The translations under genes were made by a program, and so were the position numbers. From JANYJA01 sp038229055 (lineage in GTDB: Bacteria; Acidobacteriota; Terriglobia; Bryobacterales; Bryobacteraceae), in contig JBBROU010000007.1 in the NCBI GenBank assembly GCA_038229055.1, positions 3,429-67,428 of the forward strand: a stretch of 64,000 nt of DNA, given 5' to 3'. This document shows positions 1 to 8,579 of the stretch, piece by piece. A model generated the notes under the pieces. The model made no database searches, was not told the DNA's origin, and saw nothing but the letters and a program-made list of their open reading frames with translations. The first letter of the stretch is position 1; each line of letters starts with the position of its first letter.

Positions 1-97
1 CGCTTAGCTTGAACGGCGCACCAGCTAGCAAGCGTTCTCCGACGTGAAGATCGCATCCGTGATAACCGAGAATGAAACTGGAGGATAAGCTGTGCAA
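1..97 (-). CDS. Partial ADP-ribosyltransferase-like protein (YHG-type N-terminus), cut by window edge
   Basis: An open frame runs off the left edge and covers 32 residues from a possible TTG start at 97. It contains FILGYHGCDLHVGERLLAG. That matches my memory of a bacterial family that opens with a hydrophobic strand, a YHG(C/T) motif and a short helix ending in LxG, and continues with a DWLG/GIYFW segment (not visible here). The YHG start is typical of ADP-ribosyltransferase-fold proteins. It lies 5 bp downstream of the frameshifted helical gene at 103-292 on the same strand, as expected for a two-gene module. Only the N-terminus is visible, so the family call rests on one motif. The start codon is uncertain, because no clear Shine-Dalgarno is present. 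Confidence 0.55.
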   Translation of the reverse strand, partial: MHSLSSSFILGYHGCDLHVGERLLAGAPFKLS

Positions 98-102
98 TCG
101 GT

Positions 103-292
103 CTAGCTATAACGTTTGGTTAGCTTGCCGGATTTGGTATGGATGCCTTCAGCTACCCAGAACTTGACGGGCACTCGCTTTGGATTTTGTTGCACGGGCG
201 GTGAAAGCTTTGGCTGCCTTGCGAAATCGCTCGACGGCCTGAGGAGTGCTTAGATCGCCGGCGGCGGGAGATTGAGAGGCTCTGCCGTTCAC
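103..292 (-). pseudogene. Small basic helical protein with GIHTKSGKLTKRY tail, frameshifted
   Basis: Two overlapping frames together encode a recognisable small family. The first runs from a GTG at 292 through TPQAVERFRKAAKAFTARAT and SKASARQVL. The second resumes with VAEGIHTKSGKLTKRYS and stops at 103. Removing one G from the GGG near 154-156 joins them into VLVAEGIHTKSG, the continuous form I know from this family. The family is small (about 65-80 aa) and often sits upstream of a YHG-type ADP-ribosyltransferase-like gene, as here. Function is unknown; an antitoxin or partner role is a guess. The single-base lesion could be real decay or a sequencing/assembly error in a G run. The frame stays open to a GTG at 388, so the start is not certain. 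Confidence 0.6.
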
Positions 293-402
293 AAGGCTAG
301 AATAGCATCTCAGTTGTGTCTCTGTTCGCTTCCATACGGCCCCACTATCTTTCACGTGTGCGGCGCAAGTTGGAGACGCTATACTCACGGCGGAGGATCA
401 CC

Positions 403-687
403 ATGAGACCGACAATTCTAGCCTTGGTGCTAACTTCGCTGACTCTACCGATCACGTTTGGACAGACTTCGGCGGGCTCCGGTGGGGCCGCCCAAAATTC
501 GGCCACATCGAGCACCAAACATCATAAGAAACATAAGAGTAAATCGGCTGGCAACGCAACGAGCGCGGATGCCGCGGCGGCTCATGTCACAAAGAAGAGT
601 AAGACGGATCGCCCGTCCGGGGACACCACAGGGACGGATGCTAGCGAAGCCACGCACAGCACCAAGACTGCGCCGTTGAAGCCCTGA
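403..687 (+). CDS. Small secreted Lys/His/Ser-rich protein
   Basis: This encodes a 94-residue protein. It opens with a signal peptide (MRPTILALVLTSLTLPITFG, probably cleaved near the following QTS) and continues as low-complexity sequence rich in Ser, Thr, Ala, Lys and His, including KHHKKHKSKS. A GGAGG sequence at 391-395 precedes the ATG at 403 and decides the start over the in-frame alternative at 316. No folded domain is recognisable. Small exported proteins with KHHKKHK-like stretches are common in Acidobacteriota. A role in binding polyanions or metals would be a guess. It stands alone, with minus-strand genes on both sides. Confidence 0.72.
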   Translation: MRPTILALVLTSLTLPITFGQTSAGSGGAAQNSATSSTKHHKKHKSKSAGNATSADAAAAHVTKKSKTDRPSGDTTGTDASEATHSTKTAPLKP

Positions 688-718
688 TCGTTGTCGGCAC
701 AGAAGCAAACGCGGAACG

Positions 719-919
719 CTAGCTGGCTATTGGTTGTTCCAGGCTACTGCTCAAGTACTCCAAGATTTCGCGCTCGCGCTGCTGAATTTCGGGTAGTATC
801 GGTTGGGCGAGCCGTAGATAATCCCCCGGCGGACGCACCATGCGCGTCTCCAGCAAAATTCTGCTTAGATTACCTACACACTGCTGCGCAAGCAGCATCT
901 GATCGTCTGTCTCGATCAC
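719..919 (-). CDS. Small hypothetical protein downstream of pepA
   Basis: A 66-residue frame starts at a GTG at 919, with GGAG five bases upstream. It follows pepA on the same strand after a 36-bp gap, so the two could be cotranscribed. The sequence is soluble and helical looking, with segments LLAQQCVGNLSRILLETR and LPEIQQREREILEYL. It has no signal peptide or transmembrane segment and I recognise no family. The opposite-strand frame at 691-924 lacks a comparable ribosome binding site and is Ser/Arg/Ala rich, so I prefer this one. Confidence 0.5.
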   Translation of the reverse strand: MIETDDQMLLAQQCVGNLSRILLETRMVRPPGDYLRLAQPILPEIQQREREILEYLSSSLEQPIAS

Positions 920-955
920 GCTAGCTCCAGTTCTACGATACCGATGGGGGTGCCT

Positions 956-2407
956 TCAGTCGTGCCAGGTCATGGCTAAATTCACGAAGCTGCGCAATGG
1001 GGTGCCGGTGGGGCCTTTGGCCATGTGCGGCTTGGCGTCGTCGAGCCAGGCGGTGCCGGCGATGTCGAGGTGCACCCAGGGGGTTCCGTCGGTGAACTCG
1101 CGCAGGAACATCGCGGCCGTGATGGCTCCGCCGTAACGGGCTCCGCTGATGTTAGGAATGTCGGCGAAGTCGCTCTTCAGCATGGCGCGGTATTCCTCGT
1201 CCATCGGCATCGCCCACATCTTTTCGCCTTCGGCTTTGGCGGCGCGGAGCCAGCGCTGCTGGAGGCTTTCATCATTCGAGAAGACGCCCGCGTTGATGGT
1301 GCCGAGGGCGACGGCGACGGCCCCGGTTAGCGTTGCGGCGTCGACGAGATGAGTGCAGCCGAGTTGCTTGGCATAGGTCATGGCGTCGGCGAGAATCAGG
1401 CGGCCCTCGGCGTCGGTATTGAGGACCTCGATGGTCTTGCCAGACATCGACTTGACGATGTCGCCGGGGCGCTGGGCGCGGCTGCCGGGCATGTTTTCCA
1501 CGGTCGGGATGAGCGCCGTCACGGGGATGTGCGGCTTCAACTGCGCGATGGCTTGCATGGCTCCGAGCACGGCGGCGCCGCCGGCCATGTCGTACTTCAT
1601 CTTGTCCATGTTGTCCGAAGGCTTGATGGAGATTCCGCCGGTGTCGAACGTAACGCCTTTGCCGATGAGGGCGAGGTGCGCCTTCGACTTTGATGCCTGC
1701 GCGGGTTTGTAATGGAGCACGATGAGAGCCGGCGGCGCGTCGCTGCCCATGGCAACGCCGAGCAGGGCGCCCATGCCGAGCTCTTTCATGCGCGGCTCTT
1801 CGAGGATGTCGCACTCCAGGCCGTACTGCGCGGCCATTTTGCGCGCGGTATCGGCGAGCGCCAGGGGAGTCAGCTTGTTGGGCGGCTCATTGGCGACCTC
1901 GCGGGCATAATTTTGAGCGTCGCCGAGGATGCGGCCTTTTTCTAGCGCCGCGGCGAGCTCGCCGCTGTCGGGAACTGCCAGGGCGAAGCGTTCGACGGGC
2001 TTGAGGGTACGCTCGCTCTTGTTATGATCGGGCTCGAAATCGCCGAGGAGGGCGCCCTCGACGGCGGCGCTGACGAACTCAGGGGCGGCGAACCGGTCGA
2101 GAACGAGGGTGATTTTGCGCGACGCCTTTTTGAGATGGCGGACGGCAATGGCGACGGACTTGCGCATCTCAGCGGTATCGAACTTTTCGGCCTTCCCCGC
2201 TCCGACGATGGCGACGCGGGTGGCGGCGAAATCGGGGACGTGGTGGAGGACGGTGATCTCACCGGATTTGCCGCAGATCTCGCCGCAATCGCGGAGAGCC
2301 TGATAGCGCTCGCCGCCGATGGGGCTGGGGAGGCCTTCGAATTCAAAGAAGACTAACGCGTCGGCCGCCGCCTGGGCAATAGGCCCGGTTTCCAGAACGA
2401 TTTCCAT
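956..2407 (-). CDS. pepA: Leucyl aminopeptidase (M17 family)
   Basis: A 483-residue cytosolic aminopeptidase removes N-terminal residues, typically leucine, in peptide turnover. The C-terminal catalytic domain carries the M17 signatures: GKGVTFDTGGISIKP around residues 249-263, with the metal ligands Lys and Asp, and NTDAEGRL near residue 332, with the Asp/Glu ligands and catalytic Arg. The N-terminal half is the usual Macro-like regulatory domain with weak sequence conservation. The length is normal for the family, which works as a hexamer with two metal ions per subunit. It follows smpB after 9 bp on the same strand and is probably cotranscribed with it. Confidence 0.96.
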   Translation of the reverse strand: MEIVLETGPIAQAAADALVFFEFEGLPSPIGGERYQALRDCGEICGKSGEITVLHHVPDFAATRVAIVGAGKAEKFDTAEMRKSVAIAVRHLKKASRKITLVLDRFAAPEFVSAAVEGALLGDFEPDHNKSERTLKPVERFALAVPDSGELAAALEKGRILGDAQNYAREVANEPPNKLTPLALADTARKMAAQYGLECDILEEPRMKELGMGALLGVAMGSDAPPALIVLHYKPAQASKSKAHLALIGKGVTFDTGGISIKPSDNMDKMKYDMAGGAAVLGAMQAIAQLKPHIPVTALIPTVENMPGSRAQRPGDIVKSMSGKTIEVLNTDAEGRLILADAMTYAKQLGCTHLVDAATLTGAVAVALGTINAGVFSNDESLQQRWLRAAKAEGEKMWAMPMDEEYRAMLKSDFADIPNISGARYGGAITAAMFLREFTDGTPWVHLDIAGTAWLDDAKPHMAKGPTGTPLRSFVNLAMTWHD

Positions 2408-2416
2408 GATATTTGA

Positions 2417-2893
2417 TTATCCTCGCGCCTTGCGATCGCGGATGGCGGCGCGGGCTTCCGCTTCAGCGGTTTTGGCGCGCTCAGTCTCGCGTTTGTCGTG
2501 CAGTTTCTTGCCGCGGCCGACGGCGAATTCCACCTTGAGCTTGCCCTTTTTGAGATAGACCTTGGTGGGGACGAGCGCCAGGCCCTTTTCGCGGGTGATG
2601 CCGAGCAGCTTATCGATCTCGCGGCGGTGCAGCAATAGCTTGCGGCTGCGCACAGGCACGTGGTTTTCGCGGTTGCCATGCGAGTACTCGCTGATGTGGG
2701 CGTTGTTGAGCCAGGCCTCGTTCTTTTCGACCGAGGCATAGCTCTCGCGAAGCTGCATTTTCCCGGCCTTGATGGCTTTGACCTCGGTGCCCGTGAGGAC
2801 CATACCGGCTTCGAACTTTTCAAGGAGGAAGTAATTGTGCCCGGCGGCGCGATTTTCGCTTAAGATTTTGAATTCGGGATACTTATCGGCCAA
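2417..2893 (-). CDS. smpB: SsrA-binding protein SmpB
   Basis: This 158-residue partner of tmRNA is needed for rescue of stalled ribosomes. Conserved elements include the NRAAGHNYFLLE opening, TGTEVKAIKAGKMQLRESYA, the GNRENHVPVRSRKLLLHR region and the basic C-terminal tail. The start is a TTG at 2893 (MADKYPEF...), preceded by GAGAG. Its gene is first in a short minus-strand operon with pepA, divergent from the secretin gene at 2939. No tmRNA gene was seen in the window. Confidence 0.96.
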   Translation of the reverse strand: MADKYPEFKILSENRAAGHNYFLLEKFEAGMVLTGTEVKAIKAGKMQLRESYASVEKNEAWLNNAHISEYSHGNRENHVPVRSRKLLLHRREIDKLLGITREKGLALVPTKVYLKKGKLKVEFAVGRGKKLHDKRETERAKTAEAEARAAIRDRKARG

Positions 2894-2938
2894 CTTTTGC
2901 TCTCAACGCGCACCAGCAGTGCAGCGTCAGTAAATTAG

Positions 2939-5527
2939 ATGATAATCCAGTTCCCGGCGCGGCCGCACGCCCGTTCCGCCGATTTGAGCCGCCCGATCGC
3001 ACTCCTTCTCATCCTGACTTTAATAGGTTTGACGGTGCCGCCGTTGCCGGCGCGCAATCGGAAGGGCGATAAGTTTCTGGCGCAGGGCAAGGCAGCCGAA
3101 GCGCGCGAGGACTGGGACAAGGCGCTGCAGTTCGACGAGCAGGCGCTGAGCGAAGATCCATCCGATGCGGGGTACCAACTGGATATGCGGCGGATGCGGT
3201 TTCAGACCGCGGCGTATCACGTGAAGAACGGACAGAAGATCCGTACCAAGGGACAGCTTGCGCAGGCGCTGGCGGAGTTCGAGCGGGCGTATGCGATAGA
3301 CCCTTCGTCCGATATCGCCGAGCAGGAGGTTCACCGCACCAAGGTGATGATCGATCGCGAAAAGAGGAAACCGGCGGCGCGGCCCGAGGGGCAGACCGAC
3401 CAGGAAGCGGCGGAGGAGAGGGGCATGACGCCCGCGCAGGTAGCGAAAAAGGATGCCGACGCGCGCTTCGAATCGCTGCTGCCGCTGCCCGAGTTGCGTC
3501 CGTTGACGGCGGCGCCGATCAATCTCAAGATGAACAATCAGAAGCCTCGGGTGTTATTCGAGACCGTGGGCAAGCTGGCGGGCATCAACGTTCTGTTCGA
3601 TCCGGAGTACGAAGCGCAGAACCAGACCAAGCCGCAATCGATCGACTTCAACGGCTCGACGCTGGAGCAATCTCTGGACTATCTGGCGGTGGTGACGAAA
3701 TCGTACTGGAAGGCGCTGTCGAGCAATACGATTTTCGTGACGCTGGACAATCCGACGAAGCTGCGCGAATACCAGGAGCAGGTAGTCAAGACGTTTTATC
3801 TGTCGAATGTTACGACGCCGCAGGAATTGCAGGAAATCATCACGACGCTGCGGACGGTGGTCGAGATCACGAAGATCTTCAACTACACGTCGCAGAACGC
3901 GCTGGTGGTGCGGGCGGAAGCGGACCGGATGGCGCTGGCCGAGAAGATTATCGCCGACCTGGATAAACCGCGTTCGGAGGTGGTGATCGACGTGATGGTG
4001 ATGGAGGTGAACAGCGTGCACACGCGCAACCTGGCGGCGGCGTTTGCTCCGCAAGGGATTAACTCGAACATCCTTTTCACGCCTCGGCAGAGTATCCAGA
4101 CGCTGGCGAGTTCGCTGGGCACGGGGACAACGTCTGGAACCGGGACAGGAACGAATATCGGGAATACCGGAATTGGAAGTGGAACTGGAATCGGCACGGG
4201 TAACGGCACCGGCACGGGCACCGGCAATACCACAACATCGAGCGCACCGATCCCGCTGGTGAATCTGAGGCACATCAGCACGAAGGATTATTCCATCAGC
4301 AACGTGCCGGGCGGGCTGCTGGAGGCATTGCTGAATGACCGGGGCACGCGAGTTCTGCAATCTCCATCGCTTCGCGCAGTGGACAACATGAAGGCCGTAC
4401 TGAAGATCGGCGATAAGGTACCGACGGCATCGGGCAGCTTTCAGCCGGGAATCGGCGGGGTGGGAATTAATCCGCTGGTGAATACGCAGTTTACGTTCCT
4501 GGACACGGGCGTAAATCTGGAGATCACGCCAAAGGTTCACGACAACGGCGAAGTTTCACTGCACGTTGACATCAACATTTCGCAGGTAAAGGACAGGATC
4601 GACCTGGGCGGTATCTCGCAACCGATTATCGGCTCGCGCACGGCGACGCTGGACGTTCGCCTGAAGGATGGCCAGGCCAACTTGTTGGGCGGGCTGATTC
4701 AGAATCAGGACACCAAGACCGTGTCGGGCATTCCGGGACTGGCGAACATTCCAATTCTGCGGCGGCTGTTCACCAGTGAGCTAGCCGAGAAAGACATGAC
4801 CGAATTGCTGATCGTGCTGATCCCGCACATAGTGCGCGGGCCCGACTTGAGCGATCTGAACATGAAGGGCATCGCGGCGGGCAACCAGACCACGGTGAAG
4901 CTGAGTTACGCACCGCGCAAGGCGGCGGCGGCACCGGAGCCGGGAACGACGGCGGAATTGCCGGGCGCGACGATGGTTCCGGGCGCTCCGATTTCCGGAC
5001 CTCCGGCAACAGCGCCGGCCGTAACTCCACCGGCACCCGGCATAACTCCACCGATTGCTGGGCCGCCGGCTACGGCGCCCCCACAGGACAAGACGCCAAC
5101 TACGCCATCGGGCAATGTGCGTGTATCTTTCGCGCCTGCGCAGATCGACACGCAGGTGAATTTCGCATCCACGGTGAATGTGCAGGTGGATAATGCAACG
5201 GATCTGCAATCGGTGGAAGCGCAGTTGAAGTACGATCCGAAGGTTCTGCGGATCAACAGCATCTCGGCGGGCGATGTTCTGCAGCGAACGGGGCCGCCAC
5301 TGGCGCCGTCACTGAATATTCTGAACGATTCGGGCGACGCTTCGTTCAGCATGGCGCGCGCTTCGGATCAAGGCGGCGTGACCGGGGGCGGCGGGCTGAT
5401 CACGATTGTATTTCAGGCCATCGGGAAAGGCACGTCAACGATCTCATTCCAGAGCTTGACGCTGAAGAGCTCAGGAGGGCAAGCGATTGCCACGAGCATG
5501 CCGGCGCTCGTCGTCAACGTCAAATAA
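2939..5527 (+). CDS. Secretin (GspD/PilQ type) with N-terminal TPR and C-terminal cohesin domain
   Basis: An 862-residue outer-membrane secretin. In order it has a signal/anchor segment (residues about 20-37), a TPR-like helical region (about 45-130), an STN/N0-like domain (about 190-250), secretin N domains, and a Gly-Thr-rich linker (about 394-434) of alternating GT repeats. The secretin core follows (VLQSPSLRAVDNMKAVLKIG, then TELLIVLIPHIVRGPDL), then a Pro/Ala-rich linker (about 662-722) and a cohesin-like beta domain (about 724-862, starting VRVSFAPAQIDTQVNF). Cohesin-tailed secretins occur in Acidobacteriota. Two pseudopilin genes follow immediately, so it probably forms the outer-membrane channel of a type II secretion or type IV pilus-like machine whose ATPase and platform genes lie elsewhere. 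Confidence 0.93.
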   Translation: MIIQFPARPHARSADLSRPIALLLILTLIGLTVPPLPARNRKGDKFLAQGKAAEAREDWDKALQFDEQALSEDPSDAGYQLDMRRMRFQTAAYHVKNGQKIRTKGQLAQALAEFERAYAIDPSSDIAEQEVHRTKVMIDREKRKPAARPEGQTDQEAAEERGMTPAQVAKKDADARFESLLPLPELRPLTAAPINLKMNNQKPRVLFETVGKLAGINVLFDPEYEAQNQTKPQSIDFNGSTLEQSLDYLAVVTKSYWKALSSNTIFVTLDNPTKLREYQEQVVKTFYLSNVTTPQELQEIITTLRTVVEITKIFNYTSQNALVVRAEADRMALAEKIIADLDKPRSEVVIDVMVMEVNSVHTRNLAAAFAPQGINSNILFTPRQSIQTLASSLGTGTTSGTGTGTNIGNTGIGSGTGIGTGNGTGTGTGNTTTSSAPIPLVNLRHISTKDYSISNVPGGLLEALLNDRGTRVLQSPSLRAVDNMKAVLKIGDKVPTASGSFQPGIGGVGINPLVNTQFTFLDTGVNLEITPKVHDNGEVSLHVDINISQVKDRIDLGGISQPIIGSRTATLDVRLKDGQANLLGGLIQNQDTKTVSGIPGLANIPILRRLFTSELAEKDMTELLIVLIPHIVRGPDLSDLNMKGIAAGNQTTVKLSYAPRKAAAAPEPGTTAELPGATMVPGAPISGPPATAPAVTPPAPGITPPIAGPPATAPPQDKTPTTPSGNVRVSFAPAQIDTQVNFASTVNVQVDNATDLQSVEAQLKYDPKVLRINSISAGDVLQRTGPPLAPSLNILNDSGDASFSMARASDQGGVTGGGGLITIVFQAIGKGTSTISFQSLTLKSSGGQAIATSMPALVVNVK

Positions 5528-5530
5528 GGT

Positions 5531-6013
5531 ATGAGGCACCTGGATAAACGGCGGGATACACGACGAGGGCTCACGCTGGTCGAGCTGATTGTGGCGTTCA
5601 CGATCATGCTGCTGCTGAGCACGATGGCGATCCCGCTGGCGCGGTCGCGCGTGCGCCGGAACAAGGAGCACGATCTGCGGATCGCGCTGCGCGAGGTCCG
5701 CACGGCGATCGACAAATATAAAGACATGGCCGACACGGGCAAGCTGGGCATCCAGAAGCAGGACGCGAATGGTTATCCCGAGAAGCTGGAATTGCTGGTG
5801 GAAGGCGTCAAGGGATCGGGGACGAATGCCGACACCAAATTGAAATTCCTGCGGCGCATTCCGAAGGATCCGTTCACCAATTCGACCGACTGGGGCAAGC
5901 GCAGCATGCAGGACGATCCGAAATCCGCGGGCTGGGGCGGGCAGAATGTGTTCGACGTTTATACCAAGACATCCGAAAAGGCATCCGATGGAACAGCTTA
6001 CTCGGACTGGTAG
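5531..6013 (+). CDS. Type II secretion pseudopilin (GspG-like), first copy
   Basis: A 160-residue prepilin-like protein. It has a short basic leader, a prepilin peptidase site (RRG|LTLVELIVAF) with the conserved Glu at +5, a hydrophobic N-terminal helix, and a globular domain ending in DPFTNSTDWGKR and DVYTKTSEKASDGTAYSDW. That ending resembles the calcium-binding end of GspG. It starts 3 bp after the secretin stop codon and overlaps the next pseudopilin by 26 bp, so the three genes are one transcription unit. The product would be processed by a prepilin peptidase not encoded here and assembled into a periplasmic pseudopilus. Confidence 0.92.
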   Translation: MRHLDKRRDTRRGLTLVELIVAFTIMLLLSTMAIPLARSRVRRNKEHDLRIALREVRTAIDKYKDMADTGKLGIQKQDANGYPEKLELLVEGVKGSGTNADTKLKFLRRIPKDPFTNSTDWGKRSMQDDPKSAGWGGQNVFDVYTKTSEKASDGTAYSDW

Positions 6014-6425
6014 GCGCGGGGCGGTGTCGCGCCGCAGGTTCGTGAGCGGCGGGTTCACGCTGATCGAGCTGATGATCGTGATGGCGATCATCGTGATCAT
6101 TATTTCGATCTCGGTGCCGTATTATCAGAAGTCGATTCAGCGGGCCAAGGAGAGCGTACTGCGCAATAACCTCTTCACGATGCGCAACGTGATCGACGAA
6201 TATAGCTACGACAAGCAGAAGGCGCCGCAGACGCTGGATGACCTGGTAAAAGAAGGGTATCTGCGGGAGATACCGCGCGACCCGATCACGGGGAATAATA
6301 CGTCGTGGAAGATCATCATGGAAGATCCGGGACAGAGTTTGAATCAGACTGAGCCGGGGATTTTCGATGTGCGGAGCGGGTCGGATAAGACGAGTCTGGA
6401 CGGGACGGCGTTCGCGGAGTGGTGA
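5988..6425 (+). CDS. Type II secretion pseudopilin (GspG-like), second copy
   Basis: A 145-residue pseudopilin with leader RRFVSGG|FTLIELMIVMAII, the processing Gly, Glu+5 and a long hydrophobic helix. The C-terminal region has IPRDPITGNNTSWKI and ends DGTAFAEW, parallel to the first copy (DGTAYSDW), so the two look like diverged tandem duplicates. I chose the ATG at 5988 because it gives a leader of normal length; a further in-frame start at 5946 would only add residues read out of frame from the upstream gene. It overlaps the upstream gene by 26 bp. The two copies may have different positions in the pseudopilus. Confidence 0.9.
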   Translation: MEQLTRTGRRGAVSRRRFVSGGFTLIELMIVMAIIVIIISISVPYYQKSIQRAKESVLRNNLFTMRNVIDEYSYDKQKAPQTLDDLVKEGYLREIPRDPITGNNTSWKIIMEDPGQSLNQTEPGIFDVRSGSDKTSLDGTAFAEW

Positions 6426-6445
6426 GGAGGGGAGAAGAAGCGCGA

Positions 6446-6451
6446 TAAAAT
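6446..6451 (+). promoter_or_regulatory. Candidate -10 element placing the transcript start at the start codon
   Basis: TAAAAT lies exactly 6 nt before the ATG at 6458, and no Shine-Dalgarno fits between them. A -10 box at this distance would start transcription at or within a base or two of the ATG, giving a leaderless mRNA. No convincing -35 is visible. Confidence 0.35.
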
Positions 6452-6457
6452 GCGGGT

Positions 6458-8560
6458 ATGCGCCAGACCCTGTCTGTCCGATATGGATTCCTGCGTCTTT
6501 TTTCCGGTTTAGCTTCTTTCCTTTTTGCCCATTCCTTACTTCCGGCCCAATCCTGCGCGCCTACGGCTACCAACCTTCTGGTTCATTCCGAAGGCCTCGC
6601 GGAACGCGTGGGCGACGTTCTGCTCACGTGTTCGGGAACGCCGGGCGCGACTTTCACCGGGAACCTCAACCTATTTCTGAACACCAATGTGACCAACCGG
6701 CTGTCGGGGAACACGCCCGACGTCAGCCTCACGTTCGACTCCGGCACCGGCGCGGTGCTGTCGACCCAATTGAGCGGCGCGAACAACGTCACATTCAATG
6801 GCCTGTCGTTTACCATTCCCGCGTCAGGCGCGGCGCGGATTCACATCAGCAATATCCGAGCGAATGTGAATGCGCTGGGCGGGCAGCCGGTGATCGCGAA
6901 TCTGGCGAGCACCAATCTGCTGTTTAGCGGGAATGCGATCACGCTGGCAACCCCACAGGCAAGCTTACTGTTGAGCGAAGCCAGCACGCTGATTCGTTGC
7001 TACGGCTCTCCGCTGCCGGCGGCATTCGATCTCGCCAGCCTGTTCAGCGCGGGAACGCGGTTCTCATCGACGCGCATCACGGAAGGGTTTGCGACGGCGT
7101 TTCAGGTGAAGGACGCGATGTCCGATACGGGGACGCGGATCGTGGTGAATTATGCGTCGCTGCCGCCGGGCGCGCGGCTATTCGTTCCGGATGAAGTAGC
7201 GGGATCGAGCGCGCTGCAGGCTACGGCGGGCGGCGACTTGGGGATGGCGCAGTCGGGAGGTTCGTATGCGCCGTCGACGTCGGGATCCCTGCTGCTGGCG
7301 CGCGTGAACGGGGCCGACGCGAATGGCACGGGAGGCGCTCCGGTTTACGCACCGGGGCCGGTGGGCGGCCCGGCGGCGAATTTCAATACGGCGACGGAGA
7401 TCCCCGTGGCGAACGGAGCGGCGTCGGTTACGTACGAAGTTGTGGACGCGAATCCGTCGGTACAGGAGAGCGCGCAGTTTCCGACGTTCATTGGAATTCC
7501 GGCGGGTTCGCCGGCGGCTACGTCAAGCGAAACGGTTCTGATCGGGCCGGTTTCGACGGTCGGAATGGCGACGGCGGGCGACCCGGTGCCGCGATTCGCG
7601 GCGGTGCCGCCGGCCTCGGATTGTTCATTCCTGACCGACTGCAACGCGACTTACTTTCCGCAGTTGACGGCGGATGTGACCCCGCTGCAGTTCGCGGCGG
7701 CCGCGGGCGGGGCGCCGCAGACACGGTATGTGCGGATGGGCAACGCGGGGGCGGGGGTGCTGGACTGGAAGGCGACGGTGACGTACCAATCGGGCGCGGA
7801 TTGGATCACGGTCAATCCACCGGAAGGGCAGAACAGCGTCACGATCCGGGTGGACGCGCATCCCGAGAGGCTGGGCGCGGGGACGTACCAGGCAACCCTG
7901 CTGATCGATGGGGGACCGCTTGCCGGGAGCCGGACGGTGCCGATCACGCTGACCGTGGGACCGGCGGTTGTGGTTACGCCGGCGGTAACGGTGAGTTCAG
8001 TGGTGAATGCGGCGAGCTTCCAGGCGGGGCCGGTGGCGGCGGGATCGCTGGCGACGATTCAGGGCACCAATCTTGGGGGCAAATCGGTTACGGCCGCGTT
8101 CGACGGAATTGCGGCGGCGGTGCTCTATTCCGGGGGGCAGCAGATCAATTTGCTGGTGCCGTCTCAGATTGCGGGGAAGACAAGTTCGCAGTTGGTGGTT
8201 ACGGCCGACGGGGTGAGCAGCGCGCCATTCACAGTGACACTAGCGCCAACGGCGCCGGGCATCTTCCAGCCGGGCATTTTGAATCAGGACAACTCGGTGA
8301 ACGCCGCGGGAATGGGGGCGGCGGGCGGATCGATCATTCAGATCTACGCGACCGGGGTGAATTCATCGGCGGGCGCGGTAACGGTGACGGTCCACGACCA
8401 GGCGGGGCTAGTTCCTTTGTATGCGGGGCCGGCTCCGGGCATTCCGGGACTCGAGCAGGTGAACGTGCTGGTTCCCGGATATCTGCCGGCCGTGATGACG
8501 CACGTGAAGATCTGCGTGGGCACGGTGTGCAGCGCGCCGGCTCCGATTCAGTTGCGCTGA
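6458..8560 (+). CDS. Large secreted protein with BACON-like and Solibacter-type C-terminal domains
   Basis: A 700-residue exported protein with an N-terminal signal peptide (through ...FLFAHSLLPAQS). The N-terminal 400 residues are a Thr/Ala/Gly-rich beta region with no family I can name. Residues about 407-500 resemble a BACON-type Ig fold (DWKATVTYQSGADWITVNPP, then GTYQATLLIDGG). Residues about 515-700 form the C-terminal domain found in very many Solibacter proteins (VVNAASFQAGPVAAGSLATI, QINLLVPSQIAGK, TAPGIFQPG, IIQIYATGVN). Such proteins are thought to be extracellular, perhaps adhesive or substrate-binding; no catalytic motif is visible. The gene follows the pseudopilins by 32 bp but has its own -10-like element. 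Confidence 0.85.
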   Translation: MRQTLSVRYGFLRLFSGLASFLFAHSLLPAQSCAPTATNLLVHSEGLAERVGDVLLTCSGTPGATFTGNLNLFLNTNVTNRLSGNTPDVSLTFDSGTGAVLSTQLSGANNVTFNGLSFTIPASGAARIHISNIRANVNALGGQPVIANLASTNLLFSGNAITLATPQASLLLSEASTLIRCYGSPLPAAFDLASLFSAGTRFSSTRITEGFATAFQVKDAMSDTGTRIVVNYASLPPGARLFVPDEVAGSSALQATAGGDLGMAQSGGSYAPSTSGSLLLARVNGADANGTGGAPVYAPGPVGGPAANFNTATEIPVANGAASVTYEVVDANPSVQESAQFPTFIGIPAGSPAATSSETVLIGPVSTVGMATAGDPVPRFAAVPPASDCSFLTDCNATYFPQLTADVTPLQFAAAAGGAPQTRYVRMGNAGAGVLDWKATVTYQSGADWITVNPPEGQNSVTIRVDAHPERLGAGTYQATLLIDGGPLAGSRTVPITLTVGPAVVVTPAVTVSSVVNAASFQAGPVAAGSLATIQGTNLGGKSVTAAFDGIAAAVLYSGGQQINLLVPSQIAGKTSSQLVVTADGVSSAPFTVTLAPTAPGIFQPGILNQDNSVNAAGMGAAGGSIIQIYATGVNSSAGAVTVTVHDQAGLVPLYAGPAPGIPGLEQVNVLVPGYLPAVMTHVKICVGTVCSAPAPIQLR

Positions 8561-8579
8561 GGCTTAAATCTCTGAGGCT

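Noticed and set aside
691..924. A plus-strand 77-codon frame overlapping the small minus-strand gene
   Set aside because: No ribosome binding site and Ser/Arg/Ala-rich content; the minus-strand frame has GGAG at good spacing and follows pepA.
3554..4540. A long minus-strand frame antisense to the secretin
   Set aside because: Arg/His/Gln-rich shadow of the secretin core; no motif.
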